Position numbers and translations under genes: made by a program
From: Rhodobacteraceae bacterium UBA6796
Lineage (GTDB): Bacteria > Pseudomonadota > Alphaproteobacteria > Rhodobacterales > Rhodobacteraceae
DNA: 64,000 bases
Assembly (NCBI GenBank): GCA_002452815.1
Contig: DKFM01000008.1
Coordinates: 62,001 to 126,000 of the forward strand
Reading direction: 5' to 3'
Notes under the pieces: generated by a model
Databases searched by the model: none
What the model was told of the DNA's origin: nothing
What the model saw: the letters and a program-made list of their open reading frames with translations, nothing else
Part shown: one piece after another, positions 18,744 through 27,150 of the stretch
How positions within the stretch are numbered: the first letter of the stretch is position 1
How the letters are laid out: every line of letters begins with the position of its first letter

Positions 18744-18772
18744 GATAAACGCCATGGCGGCGCTACGGTCAA
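18744..18772 (-). promoter_or_regulatory. Probable sigma-70 promoter of the cbiM riboswitch transcript
   Basis: Minus strand -35 TTGACC (18772-18767) and -10 TTTATC (18749-18744) are separated by exactly 17 bp, placing the transcription start about 6 nt before the riboswitch 5' end. The -35 overlaps the cobA stop codon. Confidence 0.6.
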
Positions 18773-19515
18773 GCATCATCCGCGGCATCGGGGGCCTCAA
18801 AACCGGCCAAAGGCCCATACAGGATCAGTGCTGGCTGCTCTGACCGGCTTTGCGCAAGATCCGCGGCCAGGGCGGCGATCGTGCTGGAACAGAGCCGTTG
18901 TGCCGGATGCCCGACCGCCTCGGCCAGCAGTGCGGGTGTGTCGGGCGACAGCCCCTGCCCGATCAGCCCCGCCACCAGCCGCGGGAAAGTGCGCTTGCCC
19001 ATGAACACGACCGTCGTCGCACCGGGATCGGCCAGCGCGGGCCAGTTGAGCCCTTCGGGCAGATCGCCGGTCACATCGGCGCCGGTGATGAACTGCACCC
19101 GCCGCGCCGTCAGCCGCCGGGTCAGCGGCAGCCCCGCCGCCGCCGCCGCCGCGCAGGCCGAAGGCACGCCGGGGATGATCTCATGCGCGATCCGGGCTTC
19201 GGCAAGGGCGGTCAGCTCCTCTTCCAGACGGCCGAAAATCCCGCAATCGCCTGATTTCAACCGCACAACCCGCAGCCCGCGCTGCGCATGTTCGACAAGC
19301 AACTGGTTGACATGGTCCTGCTTGGCCGAGGGTTTGCCCGCGCGTTTACCCACCGCGATCAGTTCGGCCCCGGGCCGCGCATGGCCCAGAACCGGCCCCG
19401 AGGCCAGGTCGTCGAACAAGACCACATCGGCCCGCGCCAGCCGGTCGGCAGCCTTCAGCGTCAGAAGCTCGGGGTCGCCGGGCCCCGAAGAAACGAAAGA
19501 TACAAAACCGCTCAT
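18769..19515 (-). CDS. cobA: Uroporphyrinogen-III C-methyltransferase CobA
   Basis: Makes precorrin-2 from uroporphyrinogen III with two SAM molecules, the entry to corrins (248 residues). SAM-site GPGDPELLTL is at 11-20 and the second block EIIPGVPSA near 113-121. The loop normally reading GDPFxFGR here reads GDCGIFGR, a variant within the active-site region. ATG overlaps the cobB stop. Last gene of the leftward cobL-cobE-cobM-cobB-cobA run; carries one dispersed palindrome copy (18886-18902). Confidence 0.94.
   Translation of the reverse strand: MSGFVSFVSSGPGDPELLTLKAADRLARADVVLFDDLASGPVLGHARPGAELIAVGKRAGKPSAKQDHVNQLLVEHAQRGLRVVRLKSGDCGIFGRLEEELTALAEARIAHEIIPGVPSACAAAAAAGLPLTRRLTARRVQFITGADVTGDLPEGLNWPALADPGATTVVFMGKRTFPRLVAGLIGQGLSPDTPALLAEAVGHPAQRLCSSTIAALAADLAQSRSEQPALILYGPLAGFEAPDAADDA
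18886..18902. repeat. Dispersed palindrome, half-site copy (cobA)
   Basis: GGAACAGAGCCGTTGTG: left half strong, 11 of 16 positions. Confidence 0.35.
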
Positions 19516-20834
19516 GCGCTTGCCTTTGCAATCATGTGAAAAAAGGTGCCGCTGACCCGGCCGCCACCGGGCAGGCTTCGGGTCGATCCGGTTTCGGGGA
19601 CCGGCGCGCCAGTGGCATCCAGAACCTCGGCCAGGGGGGCATCGGGCTGCGACAGGATCGTGGCATAGTGGAATTCATGCCCGCGCAACCGGGTGCCTGC
19701 CGCGATCCCCGGCATCGGTGTTGCCAGTGTCGCCAGCCGATAGCCCAGATGCATCCGCCGTTTCGCAAAAGATGTTTCCAACCCCAGAAGCCCCGCCATT
19801 TCGTGCCGTGTGCCATCTGCCGCGATCAGCCCTGCGCCCAGTGCCATATAGCCACCGCATTCGCCATGCACCGGACGCGTTTGCGCAAAATCCCGCAACC
19901 CTGCACGGAAATTCTGCGCGCAGCCAAGCCGCCCCGCGTGCAGTTCCGGGTAGCCACCGGGTAGCCAGCAGGCATCTGCCGAAGGGTCGGGCGCCTCGTC
20001 TGCCAAAGGTGAAAACGGCAGGATCGTCGCGCCTTGTACCCGCCATTCGGTAATCAGATGCGGGTAGACGAAGGAAAACGCCGCATCCCGCGCCAGTGCA
20101 ATGCGCTGACCCGGTGGCGGCAAAACAGGCGGAACAGAGACTGTTTCAGGCCCGCCCGAAGCCGCCGCGGCAATCAAGGCATCCAGATCGCAATGCGCGG
20201 CAACGAACGCGCCAGCCTGTTCCAAAATCGATTGCAGCCGTGGCAGCTCTTCGGCCTGCACAAGGCCCAGGTGCCGCTCGGGTAGTGCGATTTCGGTCTT
20301 GCGCGGCAGTGACCCGAAAACCGTAATCCCCGCACGGGCCATCCCGTCACGCACCAGCGCGTCATGGCGCGGTGAGGCGACCTTGTTCAACACGACCCCC
20401 GCCACCGTCACCCCCGGGCGCATCGTGGCAAACCCATGCGCCACGGCAGCGGCGGATTGCGCCTGCCCCGACACGTCAAGCACCAGCACCACGGGCCAGC
20501 CCATCAGCGCGGAAATATCCGCGCTGGCGCCGATCCCCGCTTCGCCCGGACGGGCCACGCCATCGAACAACCCCATCGAGCCTTCGGCCACGACCAGATC
20601 CGCCTGGGTCTGCGCCAGCGCGGCGATCTGTTCTGCGGTCATCGCCCAGGCGTCGAGGTTGACCGAGGCACGCCCCGCCGCTGCCGTGTGAAACGCCGGG
20701 TCGATGTAATCGGGCCCGCTCTTGAACGGCTGCACCTGCATCCCGCGCGCGCGCAGCGCCGCCAGCAGGCCAAGCGTCAGCGTGGTCTTGCCGGTCCCGG
20801 ACGCGGGGGCCGAAATGATCAGGCCGGGCGTCAT
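19512..20834 (-). CDS. cobB: Hydrogenobyrinic acid a,c-diamide synthase CobB
   Basis: ATP- and glutamine-dependent amidation of the a and c side chains of hydrogenobyrinate (440 residues). An N-terminal dethiobiotin-synthetase-like domain has the P-loop SGTGKTT at 12-18; the C-terminal class I amidotransferase domain has its Cys326 in GECGGYM. Both overlaps (with cobM upstream, cobA downstream) are ATGA. One of the best copies of the dispersed palindrome is at 20131-20147. Confidence 0.95.
   Translation of the reverse strand: MTPGLIISAPASGTGKTTLTLGLLAALRARGMQVQPFKSGPDYIDPAFHTAAAGRASVNLDAWAMTAEQIAALAQTQADLVVAEGSMGLFDGVARPGEAGIGASADISALMGWPVVLVLDVSGQAQSAAAVAHGFATMRPGVTVAGVVLNKVASPRHDALVRDGMARAGITVFGSLPRKTEIALPERHLGLVQAEELPRLQSILEQAGAFVAAHCDLDALIAAAASGGPETVSVPPVLPPPGQRIALARDAAFSFVYPHLITEWRVQGATILPFSPLADEAPDPSADACWLPGGYPELHAGRLGCAQNFRAGLRDFAQTRPVHGECGGYMALGAGLIAADGTRHEMAGLLGLETSFAKRRMHLGYRLATLATPMPGIAAGTRLRGHEFHYATILSQPDAPLAEVLDATGAPVPETGSTRSLPGGGRVSGTFFHMIAKASA
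20131..20147. repeat. Dispersed palindrome copy (cobB)
   Basis: GGAACAGAGACTGTTTC, 15 of 16 positions; one of the two best copies. Confidence 0.65.
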
Positions 20835-21619
20835 TCGGGGGCCGTGTCGGGGAAGCGCGGGGCAGTGCCCACGGGGCGATAGCGGCGGTCGTAATCGCCT
20901 GCATAAAGCCTGCTTTCATCGAAATCCTCGGCCCCCAGCGTATGCCCCACAAGGATCAACGCGGTGCGCTCCATTTCCACGCCAATCGTGGTGTGCAGCG
21001 TGCCGAGGCTCGCGCGCACCACCCGTTGATCGGGCCAGCTGGCCCGCCACACCACTGCCACCGGGCAATCGGCGCCATAATGCGGGGTCAGCTCGGCCAC
21101 CACTTTTTCCAGCACATGGACCGACAGGTGAATCGCCAGAACCGCGCCGGTGCGGGCGAAATTTTCCAGCGTTTCGGCTTCGGGCATCGCACTGGCCCGC
21201 CCGGAGGTGCGGGTCAGCACCACCGATTGCGCGGCGCCGGGCAGTGTCAGTTCGGCCCCCAACGCGGCGGCGGCGGCGGCGAAAGACGGTACACCGGGCG
21301 TCACGTCATAAGGAATCCCCAGCGCGCGCATCCGCCGCAGCTGTTCCCCCATCGCCGACCAGATCGACAGGTCGCCGGAATGCAGCCGCGCCACATCCTG
21401 CCCCGCGGCATGCGCGGCGGCGATTTCCTCGATGATCTGATCCAGGCTCAGCGGCGCGGTATTCACGATGCGCGCCCCGGGCGGACAATGCGCCAGCAGC
21501 GCCGCGGGCACCAGGCTGCCTGCATAGAGGCAAACCGGGCAAGCCGCGATCAGGTCACGGCCGCGCAGGGTAATCAGGTCGGCCGCGCCGGGCCCCGCTC
21601 CGATAAAATGCACCGTCAT
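20831..21619 (-). CDS. cobM: Precorrin-4 C11-methyltransferase CobM
   Basis: Tetrapyrrole methylase (262 residues) that methylates C11 of precorrin-4 to give precorrin-5. N-terminal [11 protein letters not shown] at 7-17, SGDLSIW near 82-88 and VTPGVPSF near 106-113 are the family's SAM and substrate loops. Coupled by ATGA overlaps to cobE and cobB. Confidence 0.95.
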   Translation of the reverse strand: MTVHFIGAGPGAADLITLRGRDLIAACPVCLYAGSLVPAALLAHCPPGARIVNTAPLSLDQIIEEIAAAHAAGQDVARLHSGDLSIWSAMGEQLRRMRALGIPYDVTPGVPSFAAAAAALGAELTLPGAAQSVVLTRTSGRASAMPEAETLENFARTGAVLAIHLSVHVLEKVVAELTPHYGADCPVAVVWRASWPDQRVVRASLGTLHTTIGVEMERTALILVGHTLGAEDFDESRLYAGDYDRRYRPVGTAPRFPDTAPE

Positions 21620-21993
21620 TCTGCGGCTCCTTTCGTGATTTCCTCTGCGCTGACAGCGATAGCCGCGGTTGCCAGCCCATCGGGCGATGTAATGCGGGGC
21701 ACCAATATCCGCGCGCCCGGCCCTGCTGCGGCAAGGGCGGCGGCTTCGGCCAGCGACCCGGTTCCATAACGCTGCACGATGCGCGGGGATTGCGTCGGCG
21801 TGACCACGTCACACACATCAACCGAATGCAGAAACAGACCCTGTTCCTGCGCAAAAGCGGCCAGATCCGTCGTCTTGTGCGGGCTTGTCGCCAGTGCATC
21901 GACACGGCCCCCTGCGGCCTCTGCCATCGACAGCGCGGCCCGCAATGATGCCCGGGTTGCACCGCCACGACATCCCATGCCGGCGATCTTCAT
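21616..21993 (-). CDS. cobE: Cobalamin biosynthesis protein CobE
   Basis: A 125-residue protein equivalent to the C-terminal domain of CbiG. In the aerobic pathway CobE is required in vivo but its exact role is unclear; assistance at the ring-contraction/C1-methylation stage has been proposed. [13 protein letters not shown] near the N-terminus and [12 protein letters not shown] are family blocks. Start ATG 21993 overlaps the cobL stop; the reading from 22008 adds five unsupported residues. Contains a palindrome copy at 21831-21847. Confidence 0.88.
   Translation of the reverse strand: MKIAGMGCRGGATRASLRAALSMAEAAGGRVDALATSPHKTTDLAAFAQEQGLFLHSVDVCDVVTPTQSPRIVQRYGTGSLAEAAALAAAGPGARILVPRITSPDGLATAAIAVSAEEITKGAAE
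21831..21847. repeat. Dispersed palindrome copy (cobE)
   Basis: GAAACAGACCCTGTTCC, 14 of 16 positions. Confidence 0.6.
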
Positions 21994-23180
21994 AGCACCA
22001 CACTCCACTGCACCACCGGGCGCGCAGGTTGCCAGCCACGCATCCCGCCCAAGGGCTCGGCCTGCGCCAATTCGATCCGCAGCAGGCTGCCGCCGTGCCG
22101 GGCATGACAGGCGGCAAGCACGGTTTCGGTTTCCAGCGTGACCCCGTTCGCCACCAGCCGCGTTCCGGGCGGCAACATCGGCAGCAATGTCTGATAAAGT
22201 GCGGCATCCCCGCCACCGCCCACGAACACCGCATCGGGCAACGGCAGCCCGGCCAGTGCCGCAGGGGCAACCCCTTCAACCAGGGTCATGCGACCCTCCA
22301 GCCCAAAGGCCGCGATATTGGCGGCGATATTGGCGCACCGCGCGGTATGGCGTTCAACCGTGATCGCGCGCCCCCCCAAAAGGCACCATTCCGCCGAAAC
22401 AGAGCCTGATCCGCCGCCTATGTCCCACAGCAATTCACCCGTGCGCGGCGCCAGCGCCGAGAGCGTCAGCGCGCGGATCGGGCGTTTGGTAATCTGCCCG
22501 TCATGCGCAAAGGTATCGTCGGGCAGGCCTGCGGCGCGGCTTTGGCCCACATGCGCGGGCAGGTCCGCACAGTCCAGCGCAACCGCGACGGGCGTTGCGA
22601 TACCGGCCAGGTCGAACGCATCGGCGCGGGTGCTGCGCAGGCGTTCGCGCGGGCCGCCCAAAGCCTCCAGCACGATCATCCGGGCGGTGCCAAAACCGTT
22701 CTGGCAGAGCCATTGCGCCAGATCGGCGGGTGCCTGCGCATCGCGCAGGGTGCAGATGACATGCGCACCCCGCGCCAGAACCGGGCGCAGCCGCGCGAAA
22801 GAGGCCGCATGCAGGCCGAAACAGAGACTGTTTTCCAGCCGCCAGCCCAGCCGCGCCGCGGCCAGCGAAAACACCCCGGCGACCGGCAGGGCGCGCCATT
22901 CCTCCGGCGCAAGATGCTGTGCCAGCGATCCACCTGCCCCAAACCAGAACGGATCGCCCGAGGTCAGCACGACAACGCGCTGCCCGCGCCGTGCCAGCAC
23001 CGGCGCCAGATCGAACGGCACCGGCCAGGGGATACCACGCGCGCCCGCAGCGACCAGATCCAGGTGCCGCGGACCGCCGAAAATCACCGCCGCCGCCTGC
23101 AGCGCGGCGCGGCTTGCATCCGGCAGCCCTTCAAGGCCATCTTCGCCCAGACCGACGATGGTCAGCCATGGATCAGACAT
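21990..23180 (-). CDS. cobL: Precorrin-6Y C5,15-methyltransferase (decarboxylating) CobL
   Basis: Bifunctional enzyme (396 residues): an N-terminal CbiE-like methylase (LTIVGLGEDGLEGL near 6-19, SGDPFWFG near 74-81) methylates C5, and a C-terminal CbiT-like domain (LLWDIGGGSGSVS near 257-269) methylates C15 and decarboxylates the C12 acetate. The start ATG at 23180 shares two bases with the cobK start on the other strand, leaving no room for a conventional promoter between them. Holds two palindrome copies (22396-22412, 22818-22834). Confidence 0.95.
   Translation of the reverse strand: MSDPWLTIVGLGEDGLEGLPDASRAALQAAAVIFGGPRHLDLVAAGARGIPWPVPFDLAPVLARRGQRVVVLTSGDPFWFGAGGSLAQHLAPEEWRALPVAGVFSLAAARLGWRLENSLCFGLHAASFARLRPVLARGAHVICTLRDAQAPADLAQWLCQNGFGTARMIVLEALGGPRERLRSTRADAFDLAGIATPVAVALDCADLPAHVGQSRAAGLPDDTFAHDGQITKRPIRALTLSALAPRTGELLWDIGGGSGSVSAEWCLLGGRAITVERHTARCANIAANIAAFGLEGRMTLVEGVAPAALAGLPLPDAVFVGGGGDAALYQTLLPMLPPGTRLVANGVTLETETVLAACHARHGGSLLRIELAQAEPLGGMRGWQPARPVVQWSVVL
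22396..22412. repeat. Dispersed palindrome copy (cobL, CbiT-like half)
   Basis: GAAACAGAGCCTGATCC, 14 of 16 positions. Confidence 0.6.
22818..22834. repeat. Dispersed palindrome copy (cobL, CbiE-like half)
   Basis: GAAACAGAGACTGTTTT, 15 of 16 positions; one of the two best copies. Confidence 0.65.
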
Positions 23181-23937
23181 GACGCGACTCCTCATCCTGG
23201 GCGGCACGACCGAAGCAAGCCAATTGGCGCGTGCGGTGCACGCGGCCGGGTTCGATGCGGTGTTTTCCTATGCAGGCCGAACCGCAGCCCCCGTCACCCA
23301 GCCGCTGCCAACGCGGATCGGCGGCTTTGGCGGAGTGCCCGGGCTGGTCGACTATCTGCGCGCCGAGGCGATCAGCCATGTGATCGACGCCACCCATCCC
23401 TTTGCCGCCGGGATGAGCAAAAATGCGATTTCCGCCTGCATAGAGACGAAGATCCCGCTTCTGGGGCTGGAACGTCCGGCCTGGCAGGCAGGTTTCGGGG
23501 ACCATTGGCAGCATGTGCCCGATCTGGAGGCCGCTATCGCCGCCCTGCCCGATCTGCCCGCCCGGGTGTTTCTGGCGATTGGCAAGCAGCATCTTGCGCC
23601 CTTCGCCGCCAAGCCGCAGCACCACTATTTGCTGCGGCTGGTCGATCCGCCCGAAGGCGCCCTGCCCCTGCCCGATGCGCAGGCCGTGATCGCGCGCGGC
23701 CCGTTCACGCCCGAAGGCGACGAGGCCCTGCTGCGCGCCCATCGCATCACGCATATCGTGGCCAAGAATTCCGGCGGCACCGGCGCCGAGGCCAAATTGA
23801 TTGCCGCGCGCAGGCTTGGCTTGCCGGTGATTCTGATCGACCGGCCCGGTTTGCCCCCGCGAAAGACGGTGGGATCGGTCACGCAGGTTCTGGATTGGCT
23901 GCGTCATCACGGCGCCTCGGCGGAACGCGGGGTATAG
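23179..23937 (+). CDS. cobK: Precorrin-6A reductase CobK
   Basis: NADPH-dependent reduction of precorrin-6A to precorrin-6B (252 residues). LLILGGTTEASQLA at 4-17 is the nucleotide-binding start, with VIDATHPFAA near 70-79 and the C-terminal KNSGGTGAEAKL near 196-207. The ATG at 23179 interlocks with the cobL ATG (CATG); longer upstream frames are antisense cobL. Its last 31 bp overlap cobJ convergently. It is the only rightward gene inside the otherwise leftward 13-kb cob array. Confidence 0.94.
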   Translation: MTRLLILGGTTEASQLARAVHAAGFDAVFSYAGRTAAPVTQPLPTRIGGFGGVPGLVDYLRAEAISHVIDATHPFAAGMSKNAISACIETKIPLLGLERPAWQAGFGDHWQHVPDLEAAIAALPDLPARVFLAIGKQHLAPFAAKPQHHYLLRLVDPPEGALPLPDAQAVIARGPFTPEGDEALLRAHRITHIVAKNSGGTGAEAKLIAARRLGLPVILIDRPGLPPRKTVGSVTQVLDWLRHHGASAERGV

Positions 23938-24647
23938 ACCCAGGGGCCCACGCGCCGGGTGGCGGCATTGCCGACGATCACCACGGTGCGCATATCGGCC
24001 ATTTCGGGGCGCGCCTCGGCCAGCGTAACGGTGGTGATCCGCTCTTCGGGGGTGCTGACGGCGCGGGCAAAGGCGATCAGCCGATCATCGCCGCATTCCT
24101 CGCGCAAAATCTCCAGCACGCGGGCGAATTGATGCGGGCGCGAAGCCGATCGCGGGTTGTAGAACGCCATCGCAAAGCCACCTTGCGCGGCATGGCGCAG
24201 CCGGTGTTCGACCACGGCAAAGGGTTTGAGATTGTCGCTCAGGTTGATCGCGCAGAAATCATGGCCCAGCGGCGCACCGATCCGCGCGGCCGCCGCCAGC
24301 ATCGCGGTGATGCCGGGTAGGATGCGGATGTCGAGCGTCTGATAGGCGGGCACGCCCTCCAGCGCCTCGAACAGGGCCGAAGCCATCGCAAACACCCCCG
24401 GATCGCCCGAGGACACCACGACAACGCGATGCCCCGCCGCCGCCATGTCCAGCGCATGCCGCGCCCGGTCCAGTTCCACACGGTTATCCGAGGCATGCAG
24501 CCGCAGCCCCGGGCGCGGCGCCACCCGCGCAACATAGGGGATATAGCCCACAATATCGGTGGCCTCGGCCAGCGCGGCCTGAACCTCGGGGGTGACCAGT
24601 GCATCCGCCCCGGGGCCAAGCCCCGCCACAACCAGCCAGCCGCTCAT
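23907..24647 (-). CDS. cobJ: Precorrin-3B C17-methyltransferase CobJ
   Basis: Catalyses C17 methylation with ring contraction to precorrin-4 (246 residues). Tetrapyrrole methylase loops: GLGPGADALVTP at 9-20, SSGDPGVFAMA near 79-89, ILPGITAMLAA near 108-118. ATGA overlap with cobI; 31-bp convergent overlap with cobK. Confidence 0.95.
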   Translation of the reverse strand: MSGWLVVAGLGPGADALVTPEVQAALAEATDIVGYIPYVARVAPRPGLRLHASDNRVELDRARHALDMAAAGHRVVVVSSGDPGVFAMASALFEALEGVPAYQTLDIRILPGITAMLAAAARIGAPLGHDFCAINLSDNLKPFAVVEHRLRHAAQGGFAMAFYNPRSASRPHQFARVLEILREECGDDRLIAFARAVSTPEERITTVTLAEARPEMADMRTVVIVGNAATRRVGPWVYTPRSAEAP

Positions 24648-25384
24648 TCCGCGGCCTCGGTTGCGACCGGACGCCGGCCATGCCCATGCACCAGAACGAT
24701 CGCGAAATAGGGGCAGTCGGCATCGTCGACCTCGGCCAGCCGGGCCACGCGTTGCCCAGGCATCGTGCCGCGTTCGATCAGCCAGGCGTCCTGCAGCCGG
24801 CCGGCCGCCTGCAGCGCGCGGCGCACCTTGGGCAGGTTGCGCCCGGTCTTCATGATGACCAGCGCATCCGAGCCGCCTATGTGCCGCAGCAGCTCGGCCT
24901 CGGGCAGGGTGCCCATCAGCACGCTCATCACATCGTCGCCCCAGGTGATCGGCTGGCCAGTGGCGTTCCAGCAGCCGGTCATGCCGGTGATGCCGGGGAT
25001 CACCTCGGTCTCGATCCTGTCGCGCAGCCGGACATAAAGATGCATGAACGATCCATAGAAGAAAGGGTCGCCTTCACACAGAACCACCACATCGCGGCTT
25101 TCGCACAGATCGGTCAGCCGCGCGGCCCAGTCGTCGTAAAACGCAGCCAGAATGCGGTTGTATTCGGGGGTGTCGAAGGGAATTTCGGTCGTGATCGGGT
25201 ATTCCATCGGGTATTCCTGAACGTCTGGCGCCAGCATACCCTGCACGATCCGGCGCGCCTGTCCCTGCCGCCCGGCCTTGCGGAAATAGGCGACATGCTT
25301 CGCCCCCCGGATCGCTCGATCCGCCTGCACCGAGATCAGATCGGGGTCGCCCGGACCCAGCCCTGCACAGATGATCTTGCCCAT
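24644..25384 (-). CDS. cobI: Precorrin-2 C20-methyltransferase CobI
   Basis: Methylates C20 of precorrin-2 to precorrin-3A (246 residues). GLGPGDPDLISVQA at 8-21, CEGDPFFYGSF near 103-113 and VIPGITGMTG near 128-137 identify the CobI/CbiL branch. Three bp after the cobH stop; overlaps cobJ by ATGA. Confidence 0.95.
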   Translation of the reverse strand: MGKIICAGLGPGDPDLISVQADRAIRGAKHVAYFRKAGRQGQARRIVQGMLAPDVQEYPMEYPITTEIPFDTPEYNRILAAFYDDWAARLTDLCESRDVVVLCEGDPFFYGSFMHLYVRLRDRIETEVIPGITGMTGCWNATGQPITWGDDVMSVLMGTLPEAELLRHIGGSDALVIMKTGRNLPKVRRALQAAGRLQDAWLIERGTMPGQRVARLAEVDDADCPYFAIVLVHGHGRRPVATEAAE

Positions 25385-25387
25385 CGC

Positions 25388-26017
25388 TTACTCCTTCCGC
25401 GAGGCGAGCGCGTTGACCGCCGCCACCGTGATTGCCGATCCGCCAAGCCGCCCCTCGATGGCCATGCAGGGCACCGGCTGCGCCTGCATCAGTGCGGCCT
25501 TCGATTCCGCCGCACCGATAAACCCCACCGGGCAGCCGATGATCGCCGCCGGGCGCGGGCAGGCCGGGTCTTCCAGCATGTTGAGCAGATGAAACAGCGC
25601 GGTGGGGGCATTGCCGATCGCCACGACCGCGCCCTGCAGATGCGGGCGCCACAGTTCCAGCGCGGCGGCGGACCGGGTATTGCCCATCTCGCGCGCCATC
25701 CCGGGCACGCGCGGGTCCTGCAGCGTGCAGATCACCGCGTTATCGGCCGGCAGCCGCGCGCGGGTGATCCCTTCGGACACCATCCGCGCATCGCACAGGA
25801 TCGGCGCGCCTGCCTCCAACGCGGCGCGGGCCGCAATCGCCATGCCGGGCGAGAACCGCGCGAAGGCCTCCAGTCCGACCATACCCGCGGCATGGATCAT
25901 CCGTACCACGACGATCTCTTCCTCGGGGGTGAAACGTGCCAGATCTGCCTCGGCCCGGATCGTGCGGAAGGATTGCAGATAGATCTGCGCGCCATCCTTT
26001 TCATAGTCGTAAGGCAT
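25388..26017 (-). CDS. cobH: Precorrin-8X methylmutase CobH
   Basis: Moves the C11 methyl group to C12, producing hydrogenobyrinic acid (209 residues). The catalytic His is expected in VVRMIHAAGM (about residues 37-46), a conserved family block; GAPILCDARMV and GCPVGFIGAAESK are also conserved. Stop of cobG and ATG of cobH share one base (TGATG). Confidence 0.95.
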   Translation of the reverse strand: MPYDYEKDGAQIYLQSFRTIRAEADLARFTPEEEIVVVRMIHAAGMVGLEAFARFSPGMAIAARAALEAGAPILCDARMVSEGITRARLPADNAVICTLQDPRVPGMAREMGNTRSAAALELWRPHLQGAVVAIGNAPTALFHLLNMLEDPACPRPAAIIGCPVGFIGAAESKAALMQAQPVPCMAIEGRLGGSAITVAAVNALASRKE

Positions 26018-27150
26018 CAGCGGAACTCCGGCAGGTTGGGGATTTCGGAAAGCGGCACGGCACGGCGCAGCGGCACACCCTGTGCGGTATCGGCGGCGAT
26101 CAGGTCGAAACCATCGTGCGTGGCGACCAGCGTCAGATCGGCGGGCGCGGGATGTGCGCAGCCCTTGGCGCAGCCCGAGACATGCAGCACTGCACCCCCA
26201 GGCAGATGCGGCGCCAGCTGCCGCGCCAGATCGCGGGTCGGTTGCAAGGCTTGCAGGCAGCCGGGCGCGCCGGTGCAGGCATAGACCCGCAGCAAGGGCG
26301 TGTTGGAGGTAATCAGCCCGGGCAGATCGGGCATCGTCTGGGCGCCTTCGATCAGAACCATCCGCCAGGGCGTGATCCGCAGCGACCCGAAGCTGGCCAG
26401 AACAGCCAGCAGTTCGGCGCGCATCTGCCCAAACTCAAAGCCCACCAGCGCGCCATGATCGGTCAGGCCGGGGCTGGGCGGCGGCAGTGCCGGGGCAGGG
26501 GCGTGGGTTCCGGTCAATCCCCCGTCGGGCCGCACCCCGCGCGCGATCAGCCGGGCCATCCGGCCCCGCCCGTCCTGCACGCCGCCCGCAGCGACGAACC
26601 ACTGCGCCAGCGCGATCAGCGCCGATATGGCGGTGTCTTCGCTCACCTGCGCGCCCAGATCGGCCCCTTCGGCGCGCAGGATCAACTGCCCGTCCGCGGC
26701 CCGCTCCAGCCGGATGTCGGCGGGGGTGTCGTTCAGAACCCGCTGCGCCGCGCAATCCAGCGCAAACCCGAATTTCCCCGGCAAATCGGGCAGCTCACCC
26801 AGCCTGCGCATCAGCTCTGCCGCAAGGCGCAGGGTCGGCGCATCCGCAAAGGGGGTGATCAGAATATTCCGCCGGGCCTCGGCACGGACATCGGCGTCAA
26901 TCAGGCCAAGCGCCGTCAGATCGGCGATCAGCGCGGGGTGCGTTTGGGCCGTGACGCCGCGCAATTGCACATTCGCGCGGCCCGACAGGTCGATCAGCCC
27001 GTTGCCATGGCGTTGCGCTGCCGTCGCAATGCCCGCCGCCTGTTCGGGCGTCAGCCGCCCCAGCGGCGGGCGCACCCGCACCACCAACCCGTCGCCCGAC
27101 TGCATCGGTCGCAGCGCGCCGGGGCACCATCCCTGCACGGTAAAGCTCAT
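26017..27150 (-). CDS. cobG: Precorrin-3B synthase CobG
   Basis: Oxygen-dependent [4Fe-4S] mono-oxygenase (377 residues) that hydroxylates C20 and forms the lactone of precorrin-3B; diagnostic for the aerobic pathway. It belongs to the sulfite/nitrite reductase fold: two half-domains, with cluster cysteines in YACTGAPGC and VSGCAKGC in the last third. I start at ATG 27150, overlapping the cobN stop (ATGA), not at 27195. Confidence 0.93.
   Translation of the reverse strand: MSFTVQGWCPGALRPMQSGDGLVVRVRPPLGRLTPEQAAGIATAAQRHGNGLIDLSGRANVQLRGVTAQTHPALIADLTALGLIDADVRAEARRNILITPFADAPTLRLAAELMRRLGELPDLPGKFGFALDCAAQRVLNDTPADIRLERAADGQLILRAEGADLGAQVSEDTAISALIALAQWFVAAGGVQDGRGRMARLIARGVRPDGGLTGTHAPAPALPPPSPGLTDHGALVGFEFGQMRAELLAVLASFGSLRITPWRMVLIEGAQTMPDLPGLITSNTPLLRVYACTGAPGCLQALQPTRDLARQLAPHLPGGAVLHVSGCAKGCAHPAPADLTLVATHDGFDLIAADTAQGVPLRRAVPLSEIPNLPEFR

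Noticed and set aside
22503..24320. Plus-strand open frame of 605 codons across cobL, cobK and cobJ
   Set aside because: Runs out of frame with cobK and antisense to cobL/cobJ; low-complexity Arg/Gly/Pro composition.
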